Notes under the pieces: generated by a model | The model's database searches: none | Told to the model about the DNA's origin: nothing | What the model saw: only the letters and a program-made list of their open reading frames with translations | Program-made: the position numbers and the translations under genes | Shown: positions 32,775-45,022 of the stretch, in pieces | Numbering within the stretch: the first letter of the stretch is position 1 | How the letters are laid out: the number at the start of each line of letters is the position of its first letter | Assembly (NCBI GenBank): GCA_024036415.1 | Contig: JAMWET010003097.1 | Coordinates: forward strand, 66,001 to 130,000 | Direction of reading: 5' to 3' | Source of the DNA: Prochilodus magdalenae | Lineage: Eukaryota > Chordata > Actinopteri > Characiformes > Prochilodontidae | Length of the DNA: 64,000 nucleotides

Positions 32775-33905
32775 AACGTTCTGTCTCAACCAGCTGTAGC
32801 CCAACACCATTCTATCTGAGTCCGACTGTAGCCCAACACAGTTCTATCTGAGTCCGACTGTAGCCCAACACAGTTCTATCTGAATCCGACTGTAGCCCAA
32901 CACAGTTCTATCTGAATCAGACTGCAGCCCAACACAGTTCTATCTAAATCCGACTGTAGCCCAACACAGTTCTGTCTGAATCCGACTGTAGCCCAACAAC
33001 ATTCTGTCTGAATCCGACTGTAGCCCAACACAGTTCTGTCTGAATCCGACTGTAGCCCAACACAGTTCTATCTGAATCCGACTGTAGCCCAACAACATTC
33101 TGTCTGAATCCGACTGTAGCCCAACACAGTTCTATCTGAATCAGACTGCAGCCCAACACAGTTCTATCTAAATCCGACTGTAGCCCAACACAGTTCTGTC
33201 TGAATCCGACTGTAGCCCAACACAGTTCTATCTGAATCCGACTGTAGCCCAACACAGTTCTATCTGAATCCAACTGTAGCCCAACAACATTCTGTCTGAA
33301 TCCGACTGTAGCCCAACAACATTCTATCTGAATCCGACTGTAGCCCAACACAGTTCTATCTGAATCCGACTATAGCCCAACACAGTTCTATCTGAATCAG
33401 ACTGCAGCCCAACACAGTTCTATCTAAATCCGACTGTAGCCCAACACAGTTCTGTCTGAATCTGACTGTAGCCCAACACAGTTCTATCTGAATCCGACTG
33501 TAGCCCAACACAGTTCTGTCTGAATCCAACTGTAGCCCAACAACATTCTGTCTGAATCCGACTGTATCCCAACACAGTTCTATCTGAATCCGACTGTAGC
33601 CCAACACAGTTCTATCTGAATCAGACTGCAGCCCAACACAGTTCTATCTGAATCCGACTGTAGCCCAACACAGTTCTATCTGAATCAGACTGTAGCCCAA
33701 CACAGTTCTATCTGAATCAGACTGCAGCCCAACACAGTTCTATCTGAATCCGACTGTAGCCCAACAACATTCTGTCTAAACCGACTGTAGCCCAACAACA
33801 TTCTGTCTGAATCCACTGTAGCCCAACACCATTCTGTCTGAATCCACTGTAGCCCAACACCATTCTGTCTGAATCCACTGTAGCCCAACACCATTCTGTC
33901 TGAAC
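32775..33905 (+). repeat. 32-bp minisatellite (right block)
   Basis: About 35 units of gactgtagcccaacacagtt + ctatctgaatcc, with variants acaacattctgtctgaatcc and cagactgcagcccaacac. It is clearly the same family as 29505-30828 but with a different unit length (32 versus 30/31) and different variants. Three units equal 96 bp, so a 32-codon periodic minus-strand frame stays open; it is not a gene. Confidence 0.96.
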
Positions 33906-35084
33906 CGATTCAAACACGTCTTGGCATATACAATGTTATTTCTATTTGATGTCTTGTATGTTATATCCTAAAGCTTTCATTTTGAGATTGCTGTGAGCTC
34001 ATGTCCTAATGTTTTTTTTTGTTTTGGGCCAATTTGTACTTTTTACTTTTGTTACGTTTTTTTTTTTTTTTTTGTTTTAGTAAAGCCAAATGTTCTCACT
34101 ATATTTACAGATGATTTAGCATGTATCATATGTGTTTCTTAAAACAAGTAAACTAGCTAGCTACCTAGCATGAAAGTATACATTAGTATACATTCTACTA
34201 ATGCTAATATTCTCAGTGTACATTAATAAATATTAAGTAAATGTTAAGTAAACATGTTACTGCTATATGCTTACCTAACATGTTTACTTTAGATTAGTTC
34301 AGCATTGTAACTACTGTTATGGTGTCACTTGAAGTCAGTTGCTCAACACTTAATTAGCAAAGTGTTGCCCAAGTAAAAATAGGTTCTGCCAATATATTGA
34401 GAAAATTAGACTTGACTAAAACACTCAAAGCAAGTTGTAATGTCTGGAAATAGCTTCAATAATGTCATAATAAGACTACACCAATCTTAAAATAAGGATT
34501 ATTAGATTTATTAACTAGATGTAGCATAAAATTGCTTTGTTACTGAGCTCAACTCAAGTCTTCAGTGAATTTTTTAATTTTTTAATTTTATTTTTTTTAA
34601 TTAAATCTATAAAATCGAAGAATGTGCTGTAAACATGAGCACTTGAATAAACCGACACCTGATAATGATAGAATTATTAACTGGTTATGACTGAATTATA
34701 AACAGACGCATAACATAAACAAACAGAACTAGCCCCACGCTTTGTTTGTTAGCTGTGTTAGCCTCATGGCTTCAGATCAGCCTTAGGAAGCACACCTCCA
34801 GCCAGGTCTTGGCTGATCGACCACATTGGGGCTGAAAGTATTTCTTCTCCAGATGAATTTAAAGCGCTGTGGGCAGAGCTGCAGCTGTTTCTCCAGCCTG
34901 CCGCCGATTCTTCTTCAGCTCCTTTTCTCCTCTTTCTTGTTTTCTCGTCCTCTTTTTTGTCCATCCTAATCAATACATTCTGAAGAGCCCTCCTCCACCA
35001 CCTCTCTCCCCTCTCCCTTTCCTCCTGGCCGCTCGGTAAACACTGAGTGGTGTTATTCCTTCAGGAGCTGCGGACCCTGGTCGC
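33906..35084. other. AT-rich segment, no gene recognised
   Basis: Poly-T runs at 34010-34020 and 34059-34073 and AT-rich unique sequence. Nothing supported. Confidence 0.5.
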
Positions 35085-35156
35085 ATGGTCACACCAGGAC
35101 GCAGCCTCCTCCTCCTCCTCCTCCTCTGCTGCCACCAGGATATTGCTGCCCACGTG
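35085..35156 (+). CDS. Weak candidate first coding exon (signal-peptide-like)
   Basis: An ATG at 35085 opens MVTPGRSLLLLLLLCCHQDI and continues AAHV, with an n-region, a seven-Leu core and small residues like a signal peptide. A donor-like GTG|gtaacg ends a 24-codon phase-0 exon at 35156. The Leu run comes from a ctc repeat and may be chance. The frame also stays open to 35378 without splicing. No family recognised. Confidence 0.2.
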
Positions 35157-35558
35157 GTAACGAACGGCCAGCTGGTCAGCAGCGCTCCAGGGAGCCGATC
35201 GATCTCCACTGGATCAGTGCACGGTAGAGTTGCTCGTGGACCCCACAGAAAGTGCTGGATGACCGCTTTCCACAAACCAACTGTTCTCTGGTTCTTATTG
35301 GTGTTTAATAAGGCAGGTCGAGCGCATGACTCTGGGAGCAGTGTCCTGAGGTTTCTGTTCTCTTTGACAAAGTTTTGATGGGGTTGATGGAGTTATGATG
35401 GGGTTGATGGAGTTATGATGGGGTTGATAGGGTGAGGGGGAACGAAGTTCAGAAGGTCTAGGTTGTACTATCTGAAGAAGAGATCTGAAGAAGGAAGAAA
35501 AACAATAGAAACTTCCTAACACTCATTTTACTTAACCCGCCCTGGCATACCACACATA
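35157..35558. other. No gene recognised
   Basis: Contains a three-copy 20-bp repeat (gatggggttgatggagttat) at about 35377-35425. Nothing else supported. Confidence 0.5.
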
Positions 35559-35559
35559 C

Positions 35560-36235
35560 AGTACAGTAACTCAGTAAGTGTAATGTGTTAGTGTGCTGTA
35601 AGTAGCGTGTTGGTGTACAGTAACTCAGTAAGTGTAATGTGTTAGTGTACTGTAAGTAGTGTGTTGGTGTACAGTAACTCAGTAAGTGTAATGTGTTAGT
35701 GTGCTGTAAGTAGCGTGTTGGTGTACAGTAACTCAGTAAGTGTAATGCGTTAGTGTACTGTATATAGTGTGTTGGTGTACAGTAACTCAGTAAGTGTAAT
35801 GTGTTAGTGTGCTGTAAGTAGCGTGTTGGTGTACAGTAACTCAGTAAGTGTAATGTGTTAGTGTGCTGTAAGTAGCGTGTTGGTGTACAGTAACTCAGTA
35901 AGTGTAATGTGTTAGTGCGCTGTAAGTAGCGTGTTGGTGTACAGTAACTCAGTAAGTGTAATGCGTTAGTGTGCTGTATATAGTGTGTTGGTGTACAGTA
36001 ACTCAGTAAGTGTAATGTGTTAGTGTACTGTATATAGTGTGTTGGTGTACAGTAACTCAGTCAGTGTAATGTGTTAGTGTACTGTATATAGTGTGTTGGT
36101 GTACAGTAACTCAGTAAGTGTGATGTGTTAGTGTACTGTAAGTAGCGTGTTGGTGTACAGTAACTCAGTAAGTGTAATGTGTTAGTGTACTGTATATAGT
36201 GTGTTGGTGTACAGTAACTCGGTAAGTGTAATGCG
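35560..36235 (+). repeat. 54-bp minisatellite, second locus
   Basis: About 12 units of the same 54-bp family as in the wapl intron (2868-4530), same strand. A local variant tgtatatagtgtg (for tgtaagtagtgtg) is common here and absent from the first array. Confidence 0.97.
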
Positions 36236-36699
36236 TTGGTACTTTAGGACTGTTACTCCAGTGGAGGTCTGAATGGAGGAGTCTCTACTGAGACTAGACT
36301 CTAACTCAGTTCCATGTGTTGTGTACTTTGCACCACTGTACCAGGGCCACAGTCCTTCAGGTGTGTTCTGGTCTGAGCAGTGTCTTTATAAGACTCTGAG
36401 TTTGTGGTATCAGCGAACACAAGCTCCCCTGTAAGGAAAACAGACTCGGACATTTCCACCGCTGAGCTTTTCTGCAGTGCTCTTACTGCAGTCTGTTTGA
36501 AATTCTTCTCCAGGCTTTCTCCACACATCAGTTTGGTGCTGTGCTAAAAGGGTTTTATCTCTGAAACCAACATCATTTTGTATAACTTATTTTTTATATC
36601 AGTAAATGGGTAAAAAGTCTTTCAGGTCTTTCAGGTCTATTGGACTTAAATTACAGCTCATGATCTTAGCACTGGGAATAGCAGTACGTAAATTGATTA
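36236..36699. other. No gene recognised
   Basis: Unique sequence between an array and a transposon relic. No supported feature. Confidence 0.5.
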
Positions 36700-37243
36700 T
36701 AAAGTGGTGTTACCTCACAGGAAGCTCGGGGACACCCACACCTGTGTAAGTTGTGAGGAGTTCTTTGTGAGTGGGGTGGAACACTGGCGTGCTCATGGCA
36801 AGGCAATATGAACAGAGTTTGCATGAACATGGAATTCCTTGAGTGGAAATCGAGGCCACAGCATTCGTCTGAACTCTCCAGGATGCTCCTTGAACCAATT
36901 CTGGAGAACTTGGGCCCGAAGGCAGAGCACATTGTCCTGCTGGAATAATGTTGGGGTACATGAAGTCCATGAAGGGCTGCAAATGGTCCAGAGGAGTGAA
37001 ACATAGCAGCCACCAGCCAATGACATGCTTTGGCAGACCAGTGGATGCAACCAATGCCATGAGAACCCACCCCACACCAGTATGGAACCACCACTAGCTT
37101 GCACAGTGCCTCGTTGGCAACTGGCGTCAATAGCTTCCATGGGGCCATATACGGACGGTATCATCAACCCAAAACACATGGTACCATGACTTATCGGACC
37201 ACGCCTCATGTTGTCCGTCCTCTATGTTCCAGTTAGCAACCTC
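36700..37243 (-). mobile_element. Tc1-like transposon relic (family D), minus copy
   Basis: The minus strand reads CQRGTVQASGGSILVWGGFS, then SPSWTSCTPTLFQQDN (second catalytic Asp context), then LQNWFKEHPGEFRRM. The residues belong to a Tc1-type transposase split over frames (36666-37209). The first Asp context is degraded and the C-terminal PDLNPIE block was not found. It begins at 37243 with the segment also present at 37448. Confidence 0.82.
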
Positions 37244-37447
37244 CCAAGCTTAGGTCAGGCATTGTGTCGGGTGTTGTGGTGTCAACAGAGGCACTCTGGT
37301 GGGTCCTCTGCTCCCCAATCCTGATCAAAAAGGAAACGGACCAATCCCAACTGTTGCCAGCTTCTGTCATGGTATGGGTTGAGTTGATACCAATGACATG
37401 GGTAAGATGGGTAAGATCACCCGGCACAGCTCCTCATCTGAGCACAT

Positions 37448-37740
37448 GAGGTTGCTAACTGGACCCCAGAGGACTGGCAACATGTGGCATGGTTCGATGA
37501 GTCACAGTACCAGTTGTTTCAGGCTGATGGTAGAGTTCGTGTGGGGCGCAGACCCCATTAAGTCATGGACCCCATTTGTCTGCAAGCCTTTGTGCAGGCT
37601 AGTGGTGGTTCCATACTGGTGTGGGGTGTGTTCTCATGGCAGGGGTTGGGTCCAGTGGTCCGGTTTCAATGCTAGGTGACCATTTGCAGCCCTTCATGGG
37701 ATTTATGTACCCCCACAGTGATGGGACATTCCAGTAGGAG
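37448..37740 (+). mobile_element. Tc1-like transposon relic (family D), plus copy
   Basis: The plus strand reads DWQHVAWFDESQYQLFQADG (first catalytic Asp in DES), VRV, then a stop, then in another frame QASGGSILVWGV-like sequence and FSWQGLGPV. It is inverted relative to the 36700-37243 copy, with N-terminal ends facing each other over a spacer of about 200 bp. Frameshifted and stopped. Confidence 0.82.
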
Positions 37741-38319
37741 AGCTACACAGGCTCAGGAATACTTGGCATGGCAGTAAACTCCAGATTAGCAACATCTGGA
37801 AGGCCTGCTAATTCCTCCGGATTAGGGCCTATCTGGTTATTTTTGGGAGTAGCGGACATCCCGGTTCTCCAGATTAAAGAGGGAATAGAGCTCTCTGATG
37901 TTGGAACCAATGAGATGGGTAAACTGCTGAGAGCTACTTGCTACACTCTACGGCCCGGCTTACCCTAGACTGACCTTCCAGCAGTTCAGAAAGAAGTCTC
38001 CCATTAAAAACATGTGTCCTGCATTCTACAGCCCCGTACAGCCTATGACAACAATAACCCCAGACTGCTGAGCAGGTGAGGTGTTATTTCAGGCACGAAT
38101 GGGAAAGAATTCCACTCTGCTGTCCTCCGTTCCCCAAGGCTTACAGAGGATTATTAGAAGAAGAGGTCAAGCGACAGAGTGGGCAACACGGCCCTGTCCC
38201 AACTTTACAATAAGGCTACATCTATTAGCAGTACTTAAGACCGTACTAAGTATTACTAAATAGTAGAGTAATGTAAATATATAAGCAGTATATAAATACA
38301 CTTATCATCAAAAGAACAG
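37741..38319. other. No gene recognised
   Basis: Unique or highly degraded sequence. Nothing supported. Confidence 0.45.
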
Positions 38320-38870
38320 CTGCAAAAAAAAGGTGACCAGGATCAATAACTGATGATAAATTTAGACTGATATGATCAATATTTATTGAGCTACACATAC
38401 AGAAGTCTGTCTCTCTGTATGGTGGGGTCGGGCCACAGTGTTGGCTAACCCAACACGCCAGACGTCTCGGTATGGAGCTGTAGAGGTTCCTAATGGTGTC
38501 CTGTGATAATCCATCCCATGCAGCTTCAACATCCTCACACAGTTCCTGCAGATGGTGCGGTAGGGGTGGAGGTGGAGGGACCCCAGGCCTTCTGGACGTG
38601 TGACAACAGACCGTTCATCTTGGTGCTGACCACGGTGCCTCCACACACGGATTCGTTGGGCGTCTCCACCAAGACTGAAGCGGGACTCGTCACTGAAGAT
38701 GACCCGCTGCCATTCTGAGTCACTCCATGACAGTCTGGTACGACACCACTGCAGTCTTTGGTGACGGTGACGTGGTATTAAGGACAGTCGTGGTAACGGC
38801 CTGTGTGCATGTAGTCCTGCGTGGTGCAGCCGTCTGCCAATGCTGCATGGATGGATGGATGTAGATCCTT
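38320..38870 (-). mobile_element. Tc1-like derivative (family B), copy 3
   Basis: Begins at the shared terminal sequence aggtgaccaggatcaataac (38330). The minus strand carries the same C-terminal block, the same internal junction and the FSDESRFSL segment, followed by RVWRHRGQHQDE. It has the same deletion of the second Asp and Glu as the other copies. The N-terminal side extends to about 38870 (cgtctgccaatgctgc). Confidence 0.88.
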
Positions 38871-39769
38871 CATGTAGGTGGTGCTTGCCTTCTTCTATCC
38901 ACTGCTGCCAACAGTTAATGACTAGTGGCTACGTTACTTATACAAATTCCTCCAACTAAAGTGGATGCTAGGTGCTGATTGGACGTCTAAGAACCCGAGG
39001 CTGGACTTGGGATTGGAATATGGTCTATGCACTTATAAGAAGCATAGATGATTCATGGGCCCTCCAGAACCGAGGCCTGTTTGCAAGGGAATGCCCTGCA
39101 TGCCCGGACACTGCGCCACTGGGCTAGCGGACGCATCGACAGTCTCAGACTGTGCAGCTAGGTGGAGCTATAATGTGTGGGTTTCCATTAAAGCAGGTGA
39201 TGGGTGTATATCGTGTGCCTGTGAGCTCTGTTATGACAGCTCCACTATGCTCTCCTGACACCAGCCTCCTCATGAAAGATCATTTCTGAAAGTGTCATTG
39301 GTGGGGGAAGAGGTGGGGAGGGGCTGGGGGCTGGGAGTGGACAGGGGAAAACTCGTCAGTGGACACTGGACTCCATCTGTTCTGAGGAGGGAGAGAGAGA
39401 GGGAGAGAGGCGGGACCCCTGGAGACCCGTATTAGCATATGCATGCATAATGCAGCAGGTTAGTCCACCAGTGGAATGAATCTGTATCCATCACTGAGAG
39501 ATGGAGAGAGAGCAGACTCTGGTACTCTGTCTTACACGTTCATATGGCTTTCATTATTAGCTGGGGAACTGCTAATGGCGCATGACGTGGGTTCGAACAT
39601 TTGGACTGTGAATTTCAACTATGGACGTACGACCAACGACAAACGGTCATCAAGAAAGGTAATGGTCAAGAGTTCCAGGTACAACCAAAATCCGGCCGGA
39701 TGTTGCTCAGACTGGAAGCAACACACACGTCCCAAGCCAAGCTACGTGGTCTTGGGCAACACTGCTTAG
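38871..39769. other. Low-repeat segment, no gene recognised
   Basis: Contains a GA-rich tract (39386-39410) and a dyad-like AT/GC motif gcatatgcatgcataatgc at 39435-39453. No exon supported. Confidence 0.4.
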
Positions 39770-42235
39770 GACTAGGAGGAAGAACATTGACAGGAACCAA
39801 GGCTCAAAAGGAGAACCTCCCGTAGACCATGAGGACAAACCCTCTACGAGAGAAACCGAGGCTCAAAAGAAAGAACTTTCTGAAAGAGTTCAAGTTTAAC
39901 TGCTTAAGAACACAAGGAAGAACACTTCCAAACATTCTATCTAGAACCTTTAGGTTTAAGGCTGAACTTTTTGAGAACATGTGAAAGAATCAGTGAAAGG
40001 AACTGAGACTCAAAGGAAACAACTTCTTAAAAGTTATAAGTTTAAGACTTAGAAGTTGAAAACTGCTTTGGAGCACAAGCAAAACACTCCTAAACACTCT
40101 GTCTAGAACCTTCACATAAAAGGCTCAAAGGACCAATATTTGGAGAAATGAGGAAGAACCACTGAGAGGAACCAGGACTCAAAAGAAACAACTTCTTGAA
40201 AGTTATAAGTTTAAAACCTAGAAGTTGAAAACTGCTTTGGAGCACAAGCAAAACACTCCTAAAGACTCTGTCTAGAACCTTCACATAAAAGGCTCAAAGG
40301 ACCAATATTTGGAGAAATGAGGAAGAACCACTGAGAGGAACCAGGACTCAAAAGAAACAACTTCTTGAAAGTTATAAGTTTAAAACCTAGAAGTTGAAAA
40401 CTGCTTTGGAGCACAAGCAAAACACTCCTGAACACTCTGTCTAGAACCTTTAGGTTAAAGGCTCAACTTTTTGAGATCATGTGGAGGAACCAATGAAAGG
40501 ATCCGTGTCTCAAAAGAAACAACTCCTTAAAAGTTACTTAAAAGTTGAAAACTGCTTTGGAGTGCAAGCAAAACACTCCTAAACACTCTGTCTAGAACCT
40601 TCACATTAAAGGCTCAAAGGACCAATATTTAGAGAACATGAGGAAGAACCACTGAGAGGAACCAAGACTCAAAAGAAACAACTTCTTAAAAGTTATAAGT
40701 TTAAGACTTAGAAGTTGAAAACCGTTTTGGAGCGCAAGCAAAACACTACTAAACACTCTGTCTAGAACCTTTAGCTTAAAGACTTAACTTTTTGAGAACA
40801 TGTGCAAGAACCAATGAAAGGAACAGAGACTCAAAAGAAGTTTAAGACTTAAAAGTTGAAAGCCGCTTTGGAGCACAAGCAAAACACTCCTAAACAGTCT
40901 GTCTAGAACCTTCACATTAAAGGCTCAAAGTACCAACATTTAGAGAACATGAGGAAGAACCACTGAGAGGAACCAAGTCTCAAAGTTAGGAGCACCCCGA
41001 GAGCATCAAGGAAGAACACTCGTAAATGAAAAGCTGACACCCAGGGTTCTTACAGGGATGCCCTAAAGAACCATGCTTGCAAATGGGACGTGAGGATATG
41101 ACATTCTTTAGAACCTTTCTGATAAAGGCTCAAAAGACCAACTTTTTAAATTATGTGGAAGAACCACTAAAAGGAACCGCGTCTCAAAAGAACAGCTTCT
41201 TAAAGTTACTTAGAAGTTGAAAACTGCTTTGGAGCACAAGCAAAACACTCCTAAACACTCTGTCTAGAACCTTTAGGTTGAAGGCTCAACTGTTTGAGAA
41301 CATGTGGAAGAACCAATGAAAGGAACCGAGACTCAAAAGAAACAACTTCTTAAAAGTTATAAGTTTAAGACTTAAAAGTTGAAAACTGCTTTGGAGCACA
41401 AGCAAAACACTCCTAAACACTCTGTCTAGAACCTTCGCATTAAAGTCTCAAAGGACCAATATTTAGAGCACATGAGGAAGAACCACTGAGAGGAACCAAG
41501 ACTCAAAAGAAACAACTTAAAAGTTTAAGACTTAGAAGTTGAAAACTGCTTTGGAGCGCATGCAAAACACTCCTAAACACTTTGTCTAGAACCTTTAGGT
41601 TGAAGACTCAACGGTTTGAGAACATGTGCAAGAACCAATGAAAGGAACCGAGACTCAAAAGGAGTTTAAGACTTAGAAGTTGAAAACCGCTTTGGAGCAC
41701 AAGCAAAACACTACTAAACAGTCTGTCTAGAACCTTTAGGTTGAAGGCTCAAAGTACCAACATTTAGAGAACAGGAGGAAGAACCACTGAGAGGAACCAA
41801 GACTCAAAAGCTAGGAGCACCCCGAGAGCATCAAGGAAGAACACTCGTAAGTGAAAAGCTGACACCCAGGGTTCTTACAAGGATGCCCTAAAGAACCATG
41901 CTTGCAAATGGGACGTGAGGATATGACATCCTTTGGAACCTTTCTGATAAAGGCTCAAAAGACCAACTTTTTAAATCATGACAAAGAACCACTGAGAAGA
42001 ACCAAGACTCATAATAAGAACTCCATGAGAGCACAGGAGAACCTTTTAGTCCCCTAGAGAACCATGTTTACAAATGAGATGTGTGAGTATGATAGGCTAG
42101 TATTCTTTTCTGTCTAGAACCTTTACATTACCGGCTCAAAAGATCAGCTTTTTAAGAACATGGGGAAGAACCACTGAGACGAGAGGAACCAAGACTCATA
42201 AGTTGGGAGCTCCCTAAGAGCATAGGTAAATCCCT
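39770..42235 (+). repeat. About 165-bp satellite array with higher-order structure
   Basis: Tandem, diverged units of about 140-170 bp marked by ctgtctagaacctt (40096, 40265, 40435, 40587, 40757 and onward), aaaactgctttggagc and gaggaaccaagactcaaaag. A block starting near 40976 (agttaggagcaccccgagag) recurs near 41808, so about 830 bp is duplicated as a higher-order unit. No coding content. Confidence 0.93.
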
Positions 42236-42277
42236 GCGGGGTGCGAGTGATGGGGATTGGGAAGAGGTGCTACAGTG

Positions 42278-42640
42278 CAGGGAATGTCTCGGTCCATGTG
42301 TGGAAAACGCTCCAGAGCAGATGTTAATGATTGGCTAAAAGGAGTGACTGAGCATGTGGGCGTGGCCAAAGACCATAGTGTGAGGAAGTAGCTGAATCTG
42401 CAGGTGTATGGAAGCAGTGTATGGTCATACGGGTCTACCAGCAGTGGCTAAAATCCCAGTCTACAGGGAATTCTCCTCGGGAATTGTGCCAGGGAAGGCA
42501 TCCACCAAATCTGGACCTACTGACCAATTCTTTGATGGTAGAGTGTCTGAACACTGATGTGGCTACATCCAGAACCTTGTCCAGTCCATGCCAACCAATG
42601 CTTTTGGAGAAACTAGAGCAGGAGGTAAAGGTTGCAGTGC
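42278..42640 (+). repeat. Dispersed repeat R1, copy 2
   Basis: Inverted copy of 15131-15462, sharing ggcgtggccaaagaccatag, gtctaccagcagtggctaaa and ggaattctcctcgg. Located between the two satellites. Confidence 0.8.
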
Positions 42641-42925
42641 AGTCTGGAATAGAACCTCCACAGACCTCGCGCTCACTTGGCCTTCATCGTTCAATTAAAA
42701 CTCCGCCCGGAGGGCTTGATGAGTTTCAGACGTCACACCTCATCCTCAAGGTCCTGCTCGGCTTCATTCCATCTGAAATGATAACAGAACGGCCACAACT
42801 GAGTTTCATTGCTAATCTCTGAGTGACAATGTGCACAGCCGATATGAGGCTGGCGGCCAAGGCTGCTTATTCACATGCCTGTTATTGTTCATGCACAGTT
42901 ATCCCTGTCCCGGTGCTTTCGCTTA
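42641..42925. other. Unique spacer between satellites
   Basis: About 285 bp of non-repetitive sequence including ctgagtgacaatgtgcacag. Possibly conserved noncoding; no other evidence. Confidence 0.35.
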
Positions 42926-45022
42926 TGAATAGGTGCATGGAAAATTTCTCGGAGATCAAAATGTGAACATTTGGAGTTCTTTCCAAACTCAGTTGGCGAG
43001 AGCACGCCCCAGAACTAGAGGAAGAACCACAGAGAGGAACCAAGACTCAAAAGTTAGGAGCTCCCCAAGAACATGGGGACATTTTATCCTGTCCTGGTGT
43101 TCTTGCTTATGAACAGGTGCCTGGGAATTTTTTCAGAGATTAAAAGATGGACATTTACAGTTCCTTTGAAACTCAGTTTGTGAGAGCACGCCCCAGAACA
43201 AGAGGAAGAACCACAGAGAGGAACCAAGACTCAAACTTTAGGAGATGCCTGTGGTCATGGGGACATTTTCCCTGTCCTGGTGTCCTTGCTTATGAACAGG
43301 TGCCTGACTCATTTCTTGAAAATCAAGAGAGGGCCATTTAGAGTTCCTTTGAAACTTGCTTTGGAAGAGCACGCCCCAGAACTTGAGGAAGAACCACAGA
43401 GTAGAACCAAGACTCAAACATTAGGAGCTTCACAAGAACATGTGGAGAATTTTCCTTGTCCTGGTGTCCTTGCTTATGAACAGGTGCCTGGGAATTTTTT
43501 CAGAGATCAAGAGAGGGCCATTTAGAGTTCCTTTGAAACTCAGGTTGCAAGAGCAGGCCCCATAACAAGAGGAAGAACCACAGAGAGGAACCAAGACTCA
43601 AACTTTAGGAGATGCCTAAGGTCATGGGGATATTTTACCCTGTCCTGGTGTCCTGGCTTATGAACAGGTGCCTGGCAAATTTCTTGGAGACCAAGAGGTG
43701 AACATTTTGAAACTTGTGTTTGCGAGAGCACGGCCCATAAATTGAGGAAGAACCGCAGAGTAGAACCAAGACTCAAACTTTAGGAGATGCCTATGGTCAT
43801 GGGGACATTTTACCCTGTCCTGGAGTCCTTGCTTATGAACAGGTGCCTGGCAAATTTATCTGAGATCAAAAGGTGAACATTTAGAGTTCCTTTGAAACTC
43901 AGTTTGCAAGAGCACGCCCCAGAACTTGAGGAAGAACCACAGAGAGGAACCAAGACTCAAAAGTTAGGAGCTCCCCAAGAACATGGGGACATTTTATCCT
44001 GTCCTGGTGTTTATGTTAATGAATAGGTGCCTCGCACATTTCACAAAGAGCAAGAGAGGGCCATTTAGAGTTTCTTTACACTTGGTTTGCGAGAGCACGC
44101 CCCAGAACTTGAGGCAGAACCACAGAGTAGAACCAAGACTCAAAAGTTAGGAGCTGCCCAAGAACATGGGGACATTTTTCCTGGTCCTGGTGTCCTTGCT
44201 TATGAACAGGTGCCTGGCAAATTTATCTGAGATCAAAAGGTGAACATTTAGAGGTCCTTTGAAACTCAGTTTGCGAGAGCACACCCCAGAACTTGAGGTA
44301 GAACCACGGAGAGGAACCAAGACTCAAAAGTTAGGAGCTCCCCAAGAACATGGGGACATTTTATCCTGTCCTGGTGTCCTTGCTTATGAACAGGTGCCTG
44401 ACTAATTTCTTGGAAATCAAGAGAGGGCCATTTAGAGTTCCTTTGAAACTTGCTTTGGAAGAGCACACCCCAGGCCTAGAGAAAGAACCACAGAGTAGAA
44501 CCAAGACTCAAACATTAGGAGCTTCACAAGAACATGGGGAGAATTTTCCTGGTCCTGGTGTCCTTGCTTATGAACAGGTGCCTGGGAATTTTTTCAGAGA
44601 TCAAGAGAGGGCCATTTAGAGTTCCTTTGAAACTCAGTTTGCGAGAGCACACCCCAGAACTTGAGGAAGAACCGCAGAGTAGAACCAAGACTCAAACTTT
44701 AGGAGATGCCTATGGTCATGGGGATATTTTACCCTGTCCTGGTGTCCTTGCTTATGAACAGGTGCCTGGCAAATTTATCTGAGATCAAAAGGTGAACATT
44801 TAGAGGTCCTTTGAAACTAAGTTTGCAAGAGCATGGCCCATAACAAGAGGAAGAACCACAGAGAGGAACCAAGACTCAAAAGTTAGGAGCTCCCCAAGAA
44901 CATGGGGACATTTTATCCTGTCCTGATGTTCTTGCTTATGAATAGGTGCCTGGCAAATTTCTCTGAGGTCAAGAGGTGAACATTCAGAATTCCTTTGAAG
45001 CTCTGTTTGCGAGAGCACGCCC
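42926..45022 (+). repeat. About 183-bp satellite array
   Basis: Eleven or so units of about 183 bp marked by cctgtcctggtgtccttgct, tatgaacaggtgcctgg and gcgagagcacgccccagaac. Each unit includes gaggaaccaagactcaaa, a motif shared with the 39770-42235 satellite. Frames of 60-90 codons (e.g. LLMNRCLTHFLKIKRGPFRV) recur with the unit and are not genes. Confidence 0.95.
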
